64,000 nucleotides of DNA from JAOPZW01 sp963803375 (GTDB taxonomy: Bacteria > Actinomycetota > Thermoleophilia > Solirubrobacterales > Solirubrobacteraceae), in assembly GCA_963803375.1 (NCBI GenBank), contig CAWDMB010000007.1, forward strand, positions 62,001 to 126,000, read 5' to 3'. Position numbers and translations under genes: made by a program. Each line of letters begins with the position of its first letter. Positions within the stretch are counted from its first letter, which is position 1. This document shows, piece after piece, positions 1-8,108 of this stretch. The notes under the pieces are model-generated. The model had not been told where the DNA came from. It made no database searches and worked only from the letters and a program-made list of their open reading frames with translations.

Positions 1-492
1 CGACGACCACGTCGCGCCGATCGACGCGCACGCCAGCAATGCCGCGACGGCCTCGGGGATGTTCGGCGCATAGGCGACGACGCGGTCGCCGCGCTCGACG
101 CCGAGCGCCCGCAGGCCCGCCGCGATCGCGGCCGTCTGCGCGCGCAGCTCGGCCCAGGTCCACTCGCCCGGCTCGCGCAGCTCGCTCGCGTGGCGGATCG
201 CGACCGCCGCGCCGTCGCGGTCGCGGAAGATGTGCTCGGCGTAGGAGAGCTCGGCGCCTCCAAACCAGCGCGCGCCCGGCATCTCGGCGCTCGCCAGGAC
301 CCGCTCGTACGGCGTGGCCGCGTGGACGTCGAAGTGCTCCCAGACCGCGGCCCAGAAGCCCTCGAGATCCTCGACCGACCAGCGCCGGAGCTCGTCGTAG
401 GGCCCCTCGTGCCCGACGGCGCGAGCGAAGCGCGTCACCCAGGCGCGCTCGATCCGCTCGTCGCTCGGCGTCCACAGGACGCGGTCGCTCAT
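1..492 (-). CDS. aacS: acetoacetyl-CoA synthetase, N-terminal part (cut by window edge)
   Basis: This is the first 164 residues of an ANL-superfamily acyl-CoA synthetase; the rest lies beyond base 1. The protein opens with MSDRVLWTPSDERIERAW, and the pattern LWxPSxExIxxxxxxxF is the usual N-terminus of acetoacetyl-CoA synthetases, followed by the ACAS N-terminal domain (FWAAVWEHFDV) and the start of the AMP-binding domain (GVERGDRVVAYAPN). The family makes acetoacetyl-CoA from acetoacetate, CoA and ATP in the cytoplasm. The ATG at 492 is preceded by TAGGAT and 7 nt, so the mRNA is probably leaderless. It lies near acyl-CoA carboxylase and 3-hydroxybutyryl-CoA dehydrogenase, consistent with a role in C4-CoA metabolism. 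A plain acetyl-CoA synthetase is less likely from the N-terminus. Confidence 0.8.
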   Translation of the reverse strand, partial: MSDRVLWTPSDERIERAWVTRFARAVGHEGPYDELRRWSVEDLEGFWAAVWEHFDVHAATPYERVLASAEMPGARWFGGAELSYAEHIFRDRDGAAVAIRHASELREPGEWTWAELRAQTAAIAAGLRALGVERGDRVVAYAPNIPEAVAALLACASIGATWSS

Positions 493-499
493 GGCGGCG

Positions 500-505
500 A
501 TCCTA
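500..505 (-). promoter_or_regulatory. -10 element of aacS (leaderless)
   Basis: On the minus strand TAGGAT is followed by exactly 7 nt and then the ATG at 492, placing the predicted transcription start on the start codon. No -35 is evident. Confidence 0.45.
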
Positions 506-550
506 ACCGGCGCTTGCCGTCCGGCCGGGCCGGCGTGTAGGACTGTGGCC

Positions 551-1432
551 ATGTCCACGTACCCCGTGACCTTCGAGCTGGACTATGTCGAGCCGCGCAG
601 CCGCCTGACGACGTTCTTCCGCTGGCTGCTCGTCATCCCCCATCTCATCGTCTTGACGCTCTGGTCGATCGTCGCCGGCCTCGCGGTCCTCGCCGCGTGG
701 TTCGCGCTCGTCTTCACCGCGCGCTATCCGCAGGGTCTGTACGACTTCGTCGCGGGCTTCCTGCGCTACAGCACGCGCGTGACCGGCTACGCCTACCTCG
801 GCGTGGACCCCTACCCGCCGTTCACCGGCGGCGAGGAGCACGCGTACCCCGCGCGCCTGAACATCGCGCCGCCACTGGAGCGCTACAGCCGCCTGAAGGC
901 CGGCTTCCGCTTCATCCTGGCGATCCCGATCGCGTTCATCGTCTACGCGATGCAGATCGTCTACCAGGTCGGCGCCTTCCTCGCCTGGTTCGCGATCCTG
1001 ATCCTCGGCCGCCAGCCCAAGGGCCTGCAGGACATGATCGCCCTGGGCGTCTCCTACCAGCAGCGGGCGTACGCCTACTTCGGGCTCATCACCGAGGACT
1101 GGCCGCCGTTCATCGATCGCCACACCGAGCTGGTCGAGCCCGGGCCGGCCTTCGGGGCGCTGCCGGACAGCGGGCCGCCCGCCGCGGCCGCGACGTCGCC
1201 GCCCACGCCGGAGGCGGAGGCCGAACCGGCCGAGCCGGCCGAGCCGGCCGCGCGGCCGGAAGCGGAGACCCAGCCCGCCGAGCCGCACTCCCCGCCGGAG
1301 GGGGACGCCCAGCTCGCCGAGCCGCCCGCCCCGCCGACCGACGAGCCGACCCCCGAGACCGAGCCGCCGCGCCCTCACGGCGACCCGATGCGCGACGAGC
1401 CCGACGAGGAGCCGCCGACCGTGCGCCAGTGA
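551..1432 (+). CDS. DUF4389 membrane protein with internal duplication and acidic proline-rich tail
   Basis: A 293-residue membrane protein. Residues about 1-200 hold two copies of a DUF4389-like unit: each has hydrophobic helices (around WLLVIPHLIVLTLWSIVAGL and FILAIPIAFIVYAM) followed by a soluble stretch ending in YPPF in copy 1 and WPPF in copy 2. After about residue 205 the sequence becomes a Pro/Glu/Ala-rich low-complexity tail, probably extended and cytoplasmic or surface-exposed. The function of DUF4389 is unknown. I chose the ATG at 551 rather than the in-frame ATG at 491, because the upstream 20 residues lack the domain and would overlap the divergent aacS promoter. No operon partner is visible downstream. 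Confidence 0.75.
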   Translation: MSTYPVTFELDYVEPRSRLTTFFRWLLVIPHLIVLTLWSIVAGLAVLAAWFALVFTARYPQGLYDFVAGFLRYSTRVTGYAYLGVDPYPPFTGGEEHAYPARLNIAPPLERYSRLKAGFRFILAIPIAFIVYAMQIVYQVGAFLAWFAILILGRQPKGLQDMIALGVSYQQRAYAYFGLITEDWPPFIDRHTELVEPGPAFGALPDSGPPAAAATSPPTPEAEAEPAEPAEPAARPEAETQPAEPHSPPEGDAQLAEPPAPPTDEPTPETEPPRPHGDPMRDEPDEEPPTVRQ

Positions 1433-1539
1433 CGTCGCCGCCTTGCGCGGCCTGGGCGCCCGAAGCTGCGCAAATGCGTCCCGTTCGCTGATCTGCGGGT
1501 GCCGGCGAGCGGAGATCGTCCCACCGGCGGTAGCGCCCG

Positions 1540-3060
1540 CTATGCGGGGGTGATCGGCGTGCGCTTGCGCGGCCACTCGCGCGCCTTGCCGGCGGCCAGC
1601 GCGTAACGGCGCGCGAGCTCGGCGCGCAGGTCCTCGGGCTCGACCACCGCGTCGACGACGAGCTCGCTGGCCAGGTGCAGCAGGTCGACGTCCTCAGCGT
1701 ACTCGCGTCGCAGCTGCGCCGTGCGCCGCCCGCGCTCGTCGGGGTCCTCGATCGCCTGCAGCTGGTTGAAGAAGACGGCGTTGACGGCGGCCTGCGGGCC
1801 CATCACCGCGATCGACGCGCTCGGCAGGGCCAGGCAGCCGTCGGGCTCGAAGGCCGGCCCGCCCATCGCGTAGAGCCCCGCACCGTAGGCCTTGCGCACG
1901 ATGACGCTGAGCTTGGGCACCGTCGCCTCGCTGACCGCGCTGATCATCTTCGCGCCGTGGCGGATGATGCCGTGGCGCTCGACCTGCGTCCCGATCATGA
2001 AGCCGGGCACGTCGGCCAGGAACAGCAGCGGGAGCCCGAAGGCGTTGCAGGTCTGGATGAAGCGCGCGGCCTTGTCGGCGGAGTCCACGAACAGCACGCC
2101 GCCCTTCTGGCGCGGCTGGTTGGCGACGATCCCGACGGCCCGTCCCTCCAGGCGCGCGAGGCCGACGACGAGCTCCTTGGCCCACCGCGGGTGGATCTCG
2201 AGGAACGAGCCGGCGTCGACGACGCAGTCGACGAGCGCCTTCATGTCGAACGGCATGTTCTCGTCGGCCGGGATCAGCTCGCGGATCGAGGCGTCGGAGC
2301 CGGGCGCGCCGGGCGGCGCGGGCGGCGGCTCCTGCTCCCAGTGCGAGGGGAAGTACGAGAGGTAGGCCTTCGCGAGGTCGATGCCCTCCTCGTCGCTGGC
2401 GACGAGCTGATGCGCGCAGCCCGAGACCGAGGTGTGCATCCGAGCGCCGCCCATCTCGTCGAGGCTCACCTTCTCGCCGATCACCATCTCGGCCATCCGC
2501 GGCGAGCCGAGGTACATCGAGGCGTTGCCGTCGCGCATGATCACGAGGTCGCAGAAGGCTGGGATGTACGCGCCGCCCGCGGCGCTCGGACCGAAGAGCA
2601 CGCAGACCTGCGGCACGACGCCGCTCATGCGCACCTCGGTGAAGAAGATCCGGCCGGCTCCGCGGCGGCCGGGGAACATCTGCACCTGGTCGGTGATCCG
2701 CGCCCCCGCGGAGTCGACGAGGTAGATCATGGGCACGCGCAGGCTGAGCGCGCGCTCCTGGATCCGGATGATCTTCTCGACGGTCTTCGGGCCCCACGAG
2801 CCGGCCTTCACGGTCGGGTCGTTGGCCATCACGGCGACGGCGCGGCCCGCGACGCGGCCGAGCCCGGTGACGACGCCGTCGGCGCCGAGACCCTCCTGCT
2901 CGGCGTTGGCCAGGAGCGCCTCCTCGGCGAACGAGCCCGGGTCGAGCAGCCGCGCGACGCGCTCGCGCACGGGGAGCTTGCCCTGCACGAGCGCCTTGGC
3001 CCGCTGGCGCTCGGGGCCACCGAGGCGCGCCCGGCCGCTCGCCTCGTGCAGGTCGCTCAC
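1540..3060 (-). CDS. acyl-CoA carboxylase beta (carboxyltransferase) subunit, propionyl-CoA type
   Basis: 506 residues, the usual size for AccD/PccB carboxyltransferases that move carboxyl from carboxybiotin to propionyl-CoA, acetyl-CoA or longer acyl-CoAs. The two crotonase-like halves are visible: the N half has DSAGARITDQVQMFPGRRGA and FGPSAAGGAYIPAF, the C half has ADVPGFMIGTQVERHGIIRH and the GAGLYAMGG loop. The GTG start at 3060 overlaps the TGA stop of the upstream dehydrogenase (GTGA), so the two are translationally coupled. No biotin-carrying alpha subunit lies in the window, so it must be encoded elsewhere. Propionyl-CoA as substrate is inferred from the ethylmalonyl-CoA pathway genes nearby. 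Confidence 0.88.
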   Translation of the reverse strand: MSDLHEASGRARLGGPERQRAKALVQGKLPVRERVARLLDPGSFAEEALLANAEQEGLGADGVVTGLGRVAGRAVAVMANDPTVKAGSWGPKTVEKIIRIQERALSLRVPMIYLVDSAGARITDQVQMFPGRRGAGRIFFTEVRMSGVVPQVCVLFGPSAAGGAYIPAFCDLVIMRDGNASMYLGSPRMAEMVIGEKVSLDEMGGARMHTSVSGCAHQLVASDEEGIDLAKAYLSYFPSHWEQEPPPAPPGAPGSDASIRELIPADENMPFDMKALVDCVVDAGSFLEIHPRWAKELVVGLARLEGRAVGIVANQPRQKGGVLFVDSADKAARFIQTCNAFGLPLLFLADVPGFMIGTQVERHGIIRHGAKMISAVSEATVPKLSVIVRKAYGAGLYAMGGPAFEPDGCLALPSASIAVMGPQAAVNAVFFNQLQAIEDPDERGRRTAQLRREYAEDVDLLHLASELVVDAVVEPEDLRAELARRYALAAGKAREWPRKRTPITPA

Positions 3061-3944
3061 ACGCTCGGGTTCGGCTTCGGCTCGGCGCCCGAGTAGTCGT
3101 AGAAGCCCAGGCCGGACTTGCGCCCGTACCAGCCCGCGCTGAGCATCTTGCGCAGCGTCGGCGGCTGGGCGAAGCGGCGCTCGCGGAACTCGTCGTACAT
3201 GACGTCGCAGATCGCCCCGAGCGTGTCGAGCCCGATGAAGTCGGAGAGCGTGAGCGGACCCATGGGGTGTCCGGCGCCCGCCTTCATGGCCGCGTCGATC
3301 TCCTGGATCGGGCCGACGCCCTCCTCGTAGGCGCGGATCGCGTCGAGGAGGTACGGCACGAGCAGGCGGTTGACGATGAACCCCGCACGGTCCCTCGTCG
3401 GCACGGCGCGCTTGCCCAGCCGCGCGCCGAAGTCCAGCCCCGCGCGGAACGTCTCGTCGGAGGTCGTGACGCAGCGGACCACTTCGAGCAGCGGCATGAC
3501 CTGGGCCGGGTTGAAGAAGTGCAGGCCCAGGAAGCGGTCGGGGCGCGAGGTCACCACGGCCTGGTCGATGACGGCCAGCGACGATGTGTTCGTGGCCCGG
3601 AGCACGTCGTCGCGGGCGAGCACGGCGTCGACCGCCCGCCACATCTCGAGCTTGAGCCCGAGGTCCTCGGTGATCGCCTCGACGACGATCTCGCAGGGCG
3701 CCAGGTCGCCGTAGTCGACCGTCGGGCGGATGCGCGCGCGGACGGCGTCGGCCTCCTCGCGCGTGGTCTTGTCCTTCTCGACCGCGCGGGCGAGCTGCTT
3801 GTCGATCCGCGCGACGCCCTTCGCCAGCGTGGCCTCGTCGACCTCGCGGACCACGACGTCGTAGCCCGCCTGGGCCGCCACCTGCGCGATCCCGTGGCCC
3901 ATGATGCCCGCGCCCAGCACACCTACGATCGTGTTCTCGCTCAT
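3057..3944 (-). CDS. 3-hydroxybutyryl-CoA dehydrogenase
   Basis: 295 residues matching the 3-hydroxyacyl-CoA dehydrogenase family (Hbd/FadB2). The NAD(P) Rossmann motif GVLGAGIMGHGIAQVAA is at residues 8-24, the catalytic region LGLHFFNPAQVMPLLEVV follows, and the C-terminal helical domain has the GHPMGPLTLSDFIGLD signature. It interconverts (S)-3-hydroxybutyryl-CoA and acetoacetyl-CoA, as in beta-oxidation or the first reduction of the ethylmalonyl-CoA pathway. It is first in an operon with the acyl-CoA carboxylase subunit. TAGCCT lies 6 nt upstream of the ATG at 3944, suggesting a leaderless message. Confidence 0.9.
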   Translation of the reverse strand: MSENTIVGVLGAGIMGHGIAQVAAQAGYDVVVREVDEATLAKGVARIDKQLARAVEKDKTTREEADAVRARIRPTVDYGDLAPCEIVVEAITEDLGLKLEMWRAVDAVLARDDVLRATNTSSLAVIDQAVVTSRPDRFLGLHFFNPAQVMPLLEVVRCVTTSDETFRAGLDFGARLGKRAVPTRDRAGFIVNRLLVPYLLDAIRAYEEGVGPIQEIDAAMKAGAGHPMGPLTLSDFIGLDTLGAICDVMYDEFRERRFAQPPTLRKMLSAGWYGRKSGLGFYDYSGAEPKPNPSV

Positions 3945-3988
3945 CCCGGCAGGCTATTTCAACGCGGGCACGTCATGATCCGCGGGCC

Positions 3989-4768
3989 ATGAGCATCGTC
4001 GAGACCGAGGACCGCGGCGCGGTCCGCCACGTCGTCCTCAATCGCCCCGAGAAGCGCAACGCGCTCGACGAGGAGCTGATCGCCGGCCTGCGCGAGGCCT
4101 TCGCGGCCGCGGCCGCCGACCGCGCCGTCCACTGCGTCGTCGTGCGCGGCGCCGGGCCGATGTTCTCGAGTGGGATGGACTTCGCCGGGCTCGGCGCGCT
4201 CGCCGCCGATCCCGAGCGCCTGCGCGAGTTCCGCCGGCCGATCCTGCAGGCGTGGAACCTGCTCGAGGAGATGCCCAAGCCGACGATCGCCCAGGTCCAC
4301 GGCGCCTGCCTGGGCGGGGCGATGGAGCTCGCGCTCGCGTGCGACCTGCGCACGATGGCCGCCGACGCGCTCATCGGCATGGTCGAAACGCGCGTCGGGC
4401 TGATCCCCGACGTCGGCGGCTCCTCGCGGCTGCCCGCGGTCGTTGGCCTGGGGCGCGCGAAGGAGCTGATCATGGCCTCGCGCCTGGTCGACGGCGCCGA
4501 GGCCGAGCGGATCGGGCTCGTAAACCGCGTCGCCCCAACCGACGAGCTCGACGCCGTCACCGAGGCGCTGGCCGGCGAGCTGCTCGCCTGCGCGCCGGTC
4601 GCGGTCGGCCTGGCCAAGCGCGTCCTCGATGCGGCGGCCAAGCCCGCGCTCGCGGCGACGCTCGAGCACGAGGTCACCGCCCAAGCGGTGTGCGCGCGGA
4701 CCGAGGACTTCGCGGAGGGCACGCGAGCGTTCGCCGAGCGCCGCACGCCGGCCTTCGGCGGCCGCTAG
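3989..4768 (+). CDS. enoyl-CoA hydratase/isomerase family protein
   Basis: 259 residues of crotonase fold. The CoA-binding/oxyanion region (FSSGMDFAGLG) and the GACLGGAMELALACDLR signature with the second oxyanion glycine are present. The catalytic position usually Glu in classical crotonases falls in ALIGMVETRVGLIPDVGG, which looks like a hydratase. It would hydrate crotonyl-CoA-like thioesters. It is divergent from hbd with only 44 bp between start codons and sits 12 bp upstream of npdG, so it may share a transcript with the F420 genes by readthrough. The exact acyl chain cannot be read from sequence. Confidence 0.85.
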   Translation: MSIVETEDRGAVRHVVLNRPEKRNALDEELIAGLREAFAAAAADRAVHCVVVRGAGPMFSSGMDFAGLGALAADPERLREFRRPILQAWNLLEEMPKPTIAQVHGACLGGAMELALACDLRTMAADALIGMVETRVGLIPDVGGSSRLPAVVGLGRAKELIMASRLVDGAEAERIGLVNRVAPTDELDAVTEALAGELLACAPVAVGLAKRVLDAAAKPALAATLEHEVTAQAVCARTEDFAEGTRAFAERRTPAFGGR

Positions 4769-4780
4769 GGTCGCCGCCTC

Positions 4781-5455
4781 GTGAGCGAGCCCGTCGCGAT
4801 CATCGGCGCCAGCGGGGCCCTGGGCTTCGGCCTGGCGCTGCGCTGGGGACGGGCCGGCGTGCCGGTCCTGATCGGCTCGCGCGACCCGGCGCGGGCGCTC
4901 GAGGCGGCCGGCAGGGCGGCCGCGCTCGCCCCCGGCGGGTCGTTCGAGGGGCTCGGCAACGCCGACGCCGCGTCTCGCGCCGGGGTCGTCGTCCTCACGG
5001 TCCCGTTCCGTTCGCAGTCCGAGACGCTCACGAACCTCCGCGAGGCCCTGACGCCGGGGCAGGTCGTCGTCGACGCGACGGTCCCGCTCGCCGCCGCCGT
5101 CTCCGGCAAGGCGACGCGGACGCTCGGGGTCTGGCAGGGCTCGGCGGCCCAGCAGGCCGCCGAGATGGTCCCCGACGGCGTCGTCGTGGTCAGCGCGCTG
5201 CACACGGTCAGCGCTTCCGTCATGCGCGACCTCGAGCACGAGCTCGGCGAGGACGTCCTCGTCTGCGGCGACGCGCGCGAGCCCAAACGGCGCGTCATGG
5301 AGCTCGTCGAGCGGATCGACGGCCTGCGGGCCGTGGACGCCGGGCGCCTGGAGGTGGCGCGCATCGCCGAGAGCCTCACGTCGCTGCTGATCTCGATCAA
5401 CATCCGCCACAAGACCCACGCCGGCATCCGCATCACCGGCCTGCCCGACCGCTGA
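4781..5455 (+). CDS. npdG: NADPH-dependent F420 reductase
   Basis: 224 residues. The N-terminal Rossmann motif AIIGASGALGFGLALRWGRAG and the following NADP-binding IGSRDPARA segment match NPDG/F420H2:NADP oxidoreductases, which transfer hydride between F420H2 and NADP+. The C-terminus ends with ESLTSLLISINIRHKTHAG, where the isoalloxazine-binding region of this family lies. The GTG start at 4781 was chosen because the Rossmann fold begins immediately. Its TGA overlaps the ATG of cofD, and three F420 biosynthetic genes follow directly, which strongly supports the call. A generic NAD-binding domain protein is the only alternative. Confidence 0.88.
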   Translation: MSEPVAIIGASGALGFGLALRWGRAGVPVLIGSRDPARALEAAGRAAALAPGGSFEGLGNADAASRAGVVVLTVPFRSQSETLTNLREALTPGQVVVDATVPLAAAVSGKATRTLGVWQGSAAQQAAEMVPDGVVVVSALHTVSASVMRDLEHELGEDVLVCGDAREPKRRVMELVERIDGLRAVDAGRLEVARIAESLTSLLISINIRHKTHAGIRITGLPDR

Positions 5456-6354
5456 TGGTGGTCGTGCTCGCGGGCGGGACGGGCGGCGCGAAGCTCGCCC
5501 GCGGGATGCTCGACGTCGCCGGCGAAGAGCTCGCGGTCATCGCCAACACGGCGGACGACGTCGAGGCCCACGGCGCGTACGTCTCCCCCGACCCAGACCT
5601 CGTGACGTTCTGGCTGGCCGACCGCATCGACGAGCGCGGCTGGGGGCTGGAGGGCGACAGCTTCCACGCGATGGACCAGCTGCGCGAGCTCGGCGACGAT
5701 GTGTGGTTCGCCCTCGGCGACCGCGACCTGGCCATCGGCCTGCGGCGCGCCCGGCGCCTCGCCGAGGGTGCGACGCTCACGCGGTGCGCCGACGAGCTGC
5801 GCCGCGCGCTCGGCGTGCCCGCGCGCGTGCTGCCGATGAGCGACGACCCCGTCCGCACGCGTGTCATGAGCGCCGGGAGCTGGGTCGACTTCCAGGAGTT
5901 CATGGTGCGCCGGCGCGGGGCGGGGCCGATCGACGGCGTCGAGTTCGCCGGCCTGGAGGCCGCGCGCGCGACGCCCGAGGCGCTCGCGGCGATCGCGGAC
6001 GCCGAGGCGATCGTCGTGGGCCCGAGCAACCCGGTCGCCTCGATCTGGCCGATCGTTCGCACGCCGGGCCTCGAGGAGGCGCTGCGCGCGGCCCCCGCCC
6101 CCGTCGTGGCCGTGTCCCCGATCGTCTCCGGCGACGTGCTCAAGGGCGTCACGCGCGCGTGCCTGGACTGGGCGGGGCTGAGCTGCGACGCCCGCGGCGT
6201 GGCCGCGGCCTACGGCGACCTCCTCGACGGCATCGTCGCCGACGAGCCCGTCGACGACCTGCCGCTGCGCCGGATCGACGTGCTCATGCCCGACGCGGCC
6301 GGCCGCCGGCGCCTCGCGCTCGAGACGCTCGACTTCGCGCGGACTCTGCGATGA
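5455..6354 (+). CDS. cofD: 2-phospho-L-lactate/phosphoenolpyruvate transferase, F420 biosynthesis
   Basis: 299 residues; CofD (FbiA in actinobacteria) condenses the guanylyl-activated C3 acid with the deazaflavin Fo. The N-terminus MVVVLAGGTGGAKLARGM is the family signature, and ANTADDVEAHGAYVSPDPD and GPSNPVASIWPIV are further conserved blocks. Length is close to the normal 310-330 residues. The start ATG shares its A with the stop of npdG, and the stop overlaps the ATG of cofC by four bases, so translation is coupled across the operon. In actinobacteria the acid is usually PEP, giving dehydro-F420, but that cannot be read here. Confidence 0.92.
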   Translation: MVVVLAGGTGGAKLARGMLDVAGEELAVIANTADDVEAHGAYVSPDPDLVTFWLADRIDERGWGLEGDSFHAMDQLRELGDDVWFALGDRDLAIGLRRARRLAEGATLTRCADELRRALGVPARVLPMSDDPVRTRVMSAGSWVDFQEFMVRRRGAGPIDGVEFAGLEAARATPEALAAIADAEAIVVGPSNPVASIWPIVRTPGLEEALRAAPAPVVAVSPIVSGDVLKGVTRACLDWAGLSCDARGVAAAYGDLLDGIVADEPVDDLPLRRIDVLMPDAAGRRRLALETLDFARTLR

Positions 6355-7007
6355 CCACCGTCGCCGTGCTCCCGGTCAAGCGCTTCGACGACGCCAAGCA
6401 GCGCCTCGACCACGCGCTCTCGCCCGGCACGCGTCGCGTGCTGGCCGAGGCGATGCTCGCCGACGTGCTGACCGCGCTGCGGCGCTGCGCCCGCGTCGAC
6501 CGCGTCGTCGTCGTCACGAGCGGGCACGGCGCCGAGGCGCTCGCGCGCGCCTACGGCGCGACCGCGATCGAGGACCCGCCGGCGCCGGGGCACTCCGCGG
6601 CCGCGGCGCACGGCGTGACCTGGGCGGCCGAGGGCGGGGCGCGGCGGGCGCTGCTCGTACCCGGCGACTGCCCGGCGCTCGACCCGGCGGAGGTCGACGA
6701 CCTCCTCGCCGCCCACGCCGACGAGCCGCGCGTGACCGTCGTCCCCGACCGCCACGGGACCGGGACGAACGCGATCGTGCTCACGCCGCCCGCCGCGATC
6801 GCGCCGAGCTTCGGACCCGGCAGCCGCGCCCGTCACGAGCAGGCCGCCCGTGCGGCCGGCGTGCCGTGCGCGGTGGCCGCGCCGAGCTCGCTCGTGCTCG
6901 ACGTCGACACGGCCGAGGACCTCGACGCACTGCGGGCCGCGCTGGCCGCCTCGACGCGCGGCGCCGCGCACACGCGAGGGCTGCTCGCCCGCCTCGGTCG
7001 GCTGTGA
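6351..7007 (+). CDS. cofC: 2-phospholactate/PEP guanylyltransferase, F420 biosynthesis
   Basis: 218 residues; the CofC/FbiD nucleotidyltransferase activates 2-phospholactate or PEP with GTP for CofD. Seen in the sequence: N-terminal AVLPVKRFDDAKQRL (the PVK...AKxRL GTP-binding segment), VPGDCPALDPAEVDDLL, and DRHGTGTNAIVLTPP, the acceptor-side motif of the family. The ATG overlaps the cofD stop and the TGA overlaps the GTG of cofE. Unlike some genomes, where cofC lies far from cofD/E, here all three are contiguous. Confidence 0.92.
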   Translation: MTTVAVLPVKRFDDAKQRLDHALSPGTRRVLAEAMLADVLTALRRCARVDRVVVVTSGHGAEALARAYGATAIEDPPAPGHSAAAAHGVTWAAEGGARRALLVPGDCPALDPAEVDDLLAAHADEPRVTVVPDRHGTGTNAIVLTPPAAIAPSFGPGSRARHEQAARAAGVPCAVAAPSSLVLDVDTAEDLDALRAALAASTRGAAHTRGLLARLGRL

Positions 7008-7738
7008 CGGGTCGCCTGTCGGCCGAGGCCGTCCGCGGGCTGCCCGAGATCCGCCCGGGCGACGACCTCGGAGCGCTGCTCGCCGCCCGCGTGACGTTCG
7101 CGCCGGGCGACGTCCTCGTGGTCGCGCACAAGGTCGTCTCGAAGGCCGAGGGGGCGCTCCGGGCGCTCGCCGACGTCGTGCCGGGCGAGCGCGCGCAGGC
7201 GCTCGCGGGCGTCCTCGGTAAGGACCCGCGGCACGTCCAGGTCGTGCTCGACGAGAGCGCGAGCGTCGTGCGCGCCGAGCGCGGGGTGCTGATCTGCCGG
7301 ACGCACCACGGCTTCGTGTGCGCCAACGCGGGCGTCGACGCCTCCAACGCGCCCACGGGAAGGCTCGTGACGCTCCCCCGCGATCCCGACGCGAGCGCCC
7401 GCGCCGTGCGGGCCGCGCTGCCGGGGCGCCCGGCCGTCGTCGTCGCCGACTCGTTCGGCCGCGCGTGGCGCCGCGGCCAGTGCGACGTCGCGATCGGGCT
7501 CGCGGGCCTCGCCGCGCTCGACGACTGGCGCGGGCGGACCGACACCCGCGGGCGCGAGCTGCGCGCGACGTCGATCGCCGTCGCCGACGAGGCCGCGGCC
7601 GCCGCGGACCTCGCCCGTGACAAGGCCTCAGGCGAGCCCGCCGTCATCGTCCGCGGCCTCGAGCGCCACGTCACCGCCGAGAACGGCCCGGGCGCCGGCG
7701 CCCTGCTGCGCGCGCGGGCCGAGGACCTGTTCGCCTGA
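7004..7738 (+). CDS. cofE: F420-0:gamma-glutamyl ligase (stand-alone CofE)
   Basis: 244 residues; CofE adds glutamate residues to F420-0 using GTP. Conserved blocks are PEIRPGDDLGALL, VVAHKVVSKAEG, GFVCANAGVDASNAP (metal/substrate loop) and VVVADSFGRAWRRGQCDVAIG. In mycobacteria the homologous FbiB carries an extra C-terminal nitroreductase-like domain that reduces dehydro-F420; here the protein stops after the ligase domain, so that reduction would need a separate enzyme not in this window. The GTG start at 7004 overlaps the cofC stop. It is the last gene of the operon and converges with the copper operon. Confidence 0.92.
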   Translation: MTGRLSAEAVRGLPEIRPGDDLGALLAARVTFAPGDVLVVAHKVVSKAEGALRALADVVPGERAQALAGVLGKDPRHVQVVLDESASVVRAERGVLICRTHHGFVCANAGVDASNAPTGRLVTLPRDPDASARAVRAALPGRPAVVVADSFGRAWRRGQCDVAIGLAGLAALDDWRGRTDTRGRELRATSIAVADEAAAAADLARDKASGEPAVIVRGLERHVTAENGPGAGALLRARAEDLFA

Positions 7739-7753
7739 CGCGGCGACCACGTT

Positions 7754-8098
7754 TCAGAACTCGACCTCGAGGTCGCGCAGGCGCGCGAGCACGACGATGA
7801 TCTGACGGGCGAGGTAGATCGCCGTCGGCGTCGTCGGCAGGACCTCGATCCGCCTGAGAGCGAGGTCGAGCTCGGGGTCGATGAGGGCTCGCAGCCGATC
7901 GAGAAGCTGGTCGTGGTGGTCGTCGATGAAGCGACTCCATTGCGGCGATTGCGACATGACCAGCACGGTGCCGTCCTCGACGTGGAGTGGTTGTGTCGGT
8001 GTCGGCGGGCTCGTGAAGAGCCGTGGCCAGGCGTCGAGGACCTGCTCCAAGCGATCGAACTGCGGAAAGTGGCTGAGCGGGTGGTGTTCGTGGAGCAT
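7754..8098 (-). CDS. uncharacterised small protein, copper-operon paralog B
   Basis: 114 residues that I do not recognise. It is a tandem paralog of the next gene upstream: an ungapped alignment of 106 positions gives 55 identities by my hand count, with the shared pattern SHFPxFDRLEQVLxxWxRLF at the N-terminus and LRDLEV at the C-terminus. This copy has a seven-residue N-terminal extension rich in histidine (MLHEHHP), which could bind metal. It has no signal peptide or membrane helix and no cysteine; the predicted make-up is alternating helices and strands. It lies 10 bp behind paralog A as the last gene of the copZ-copA operon, so a role in copper handling is inferred from context only. Confidence 0.75.
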   Translation of the reverse strand: MLHEHHPLSHFPQFDRLEQVLDAWPRLFTSPPTPTQPLHVEDGTVLVMSQSPQWSRFIDDHHDQLLDRLRALIDPELDLALRRIEVLPTTPTAIYLARQIIVVLARLRDLEVEF

Positions 8099-8108
8099 GG
8101 CTCCCGGC

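Noticed and set aside
1540..3642. 700-residue reading of the acyl-CoA carboxylase extending over the dehydrogenase
   Set aside because: The extra 194 residues are out of frame with hbd and lack any fold; the GTG at 3060 overlapping the hbd stop explains the real start.
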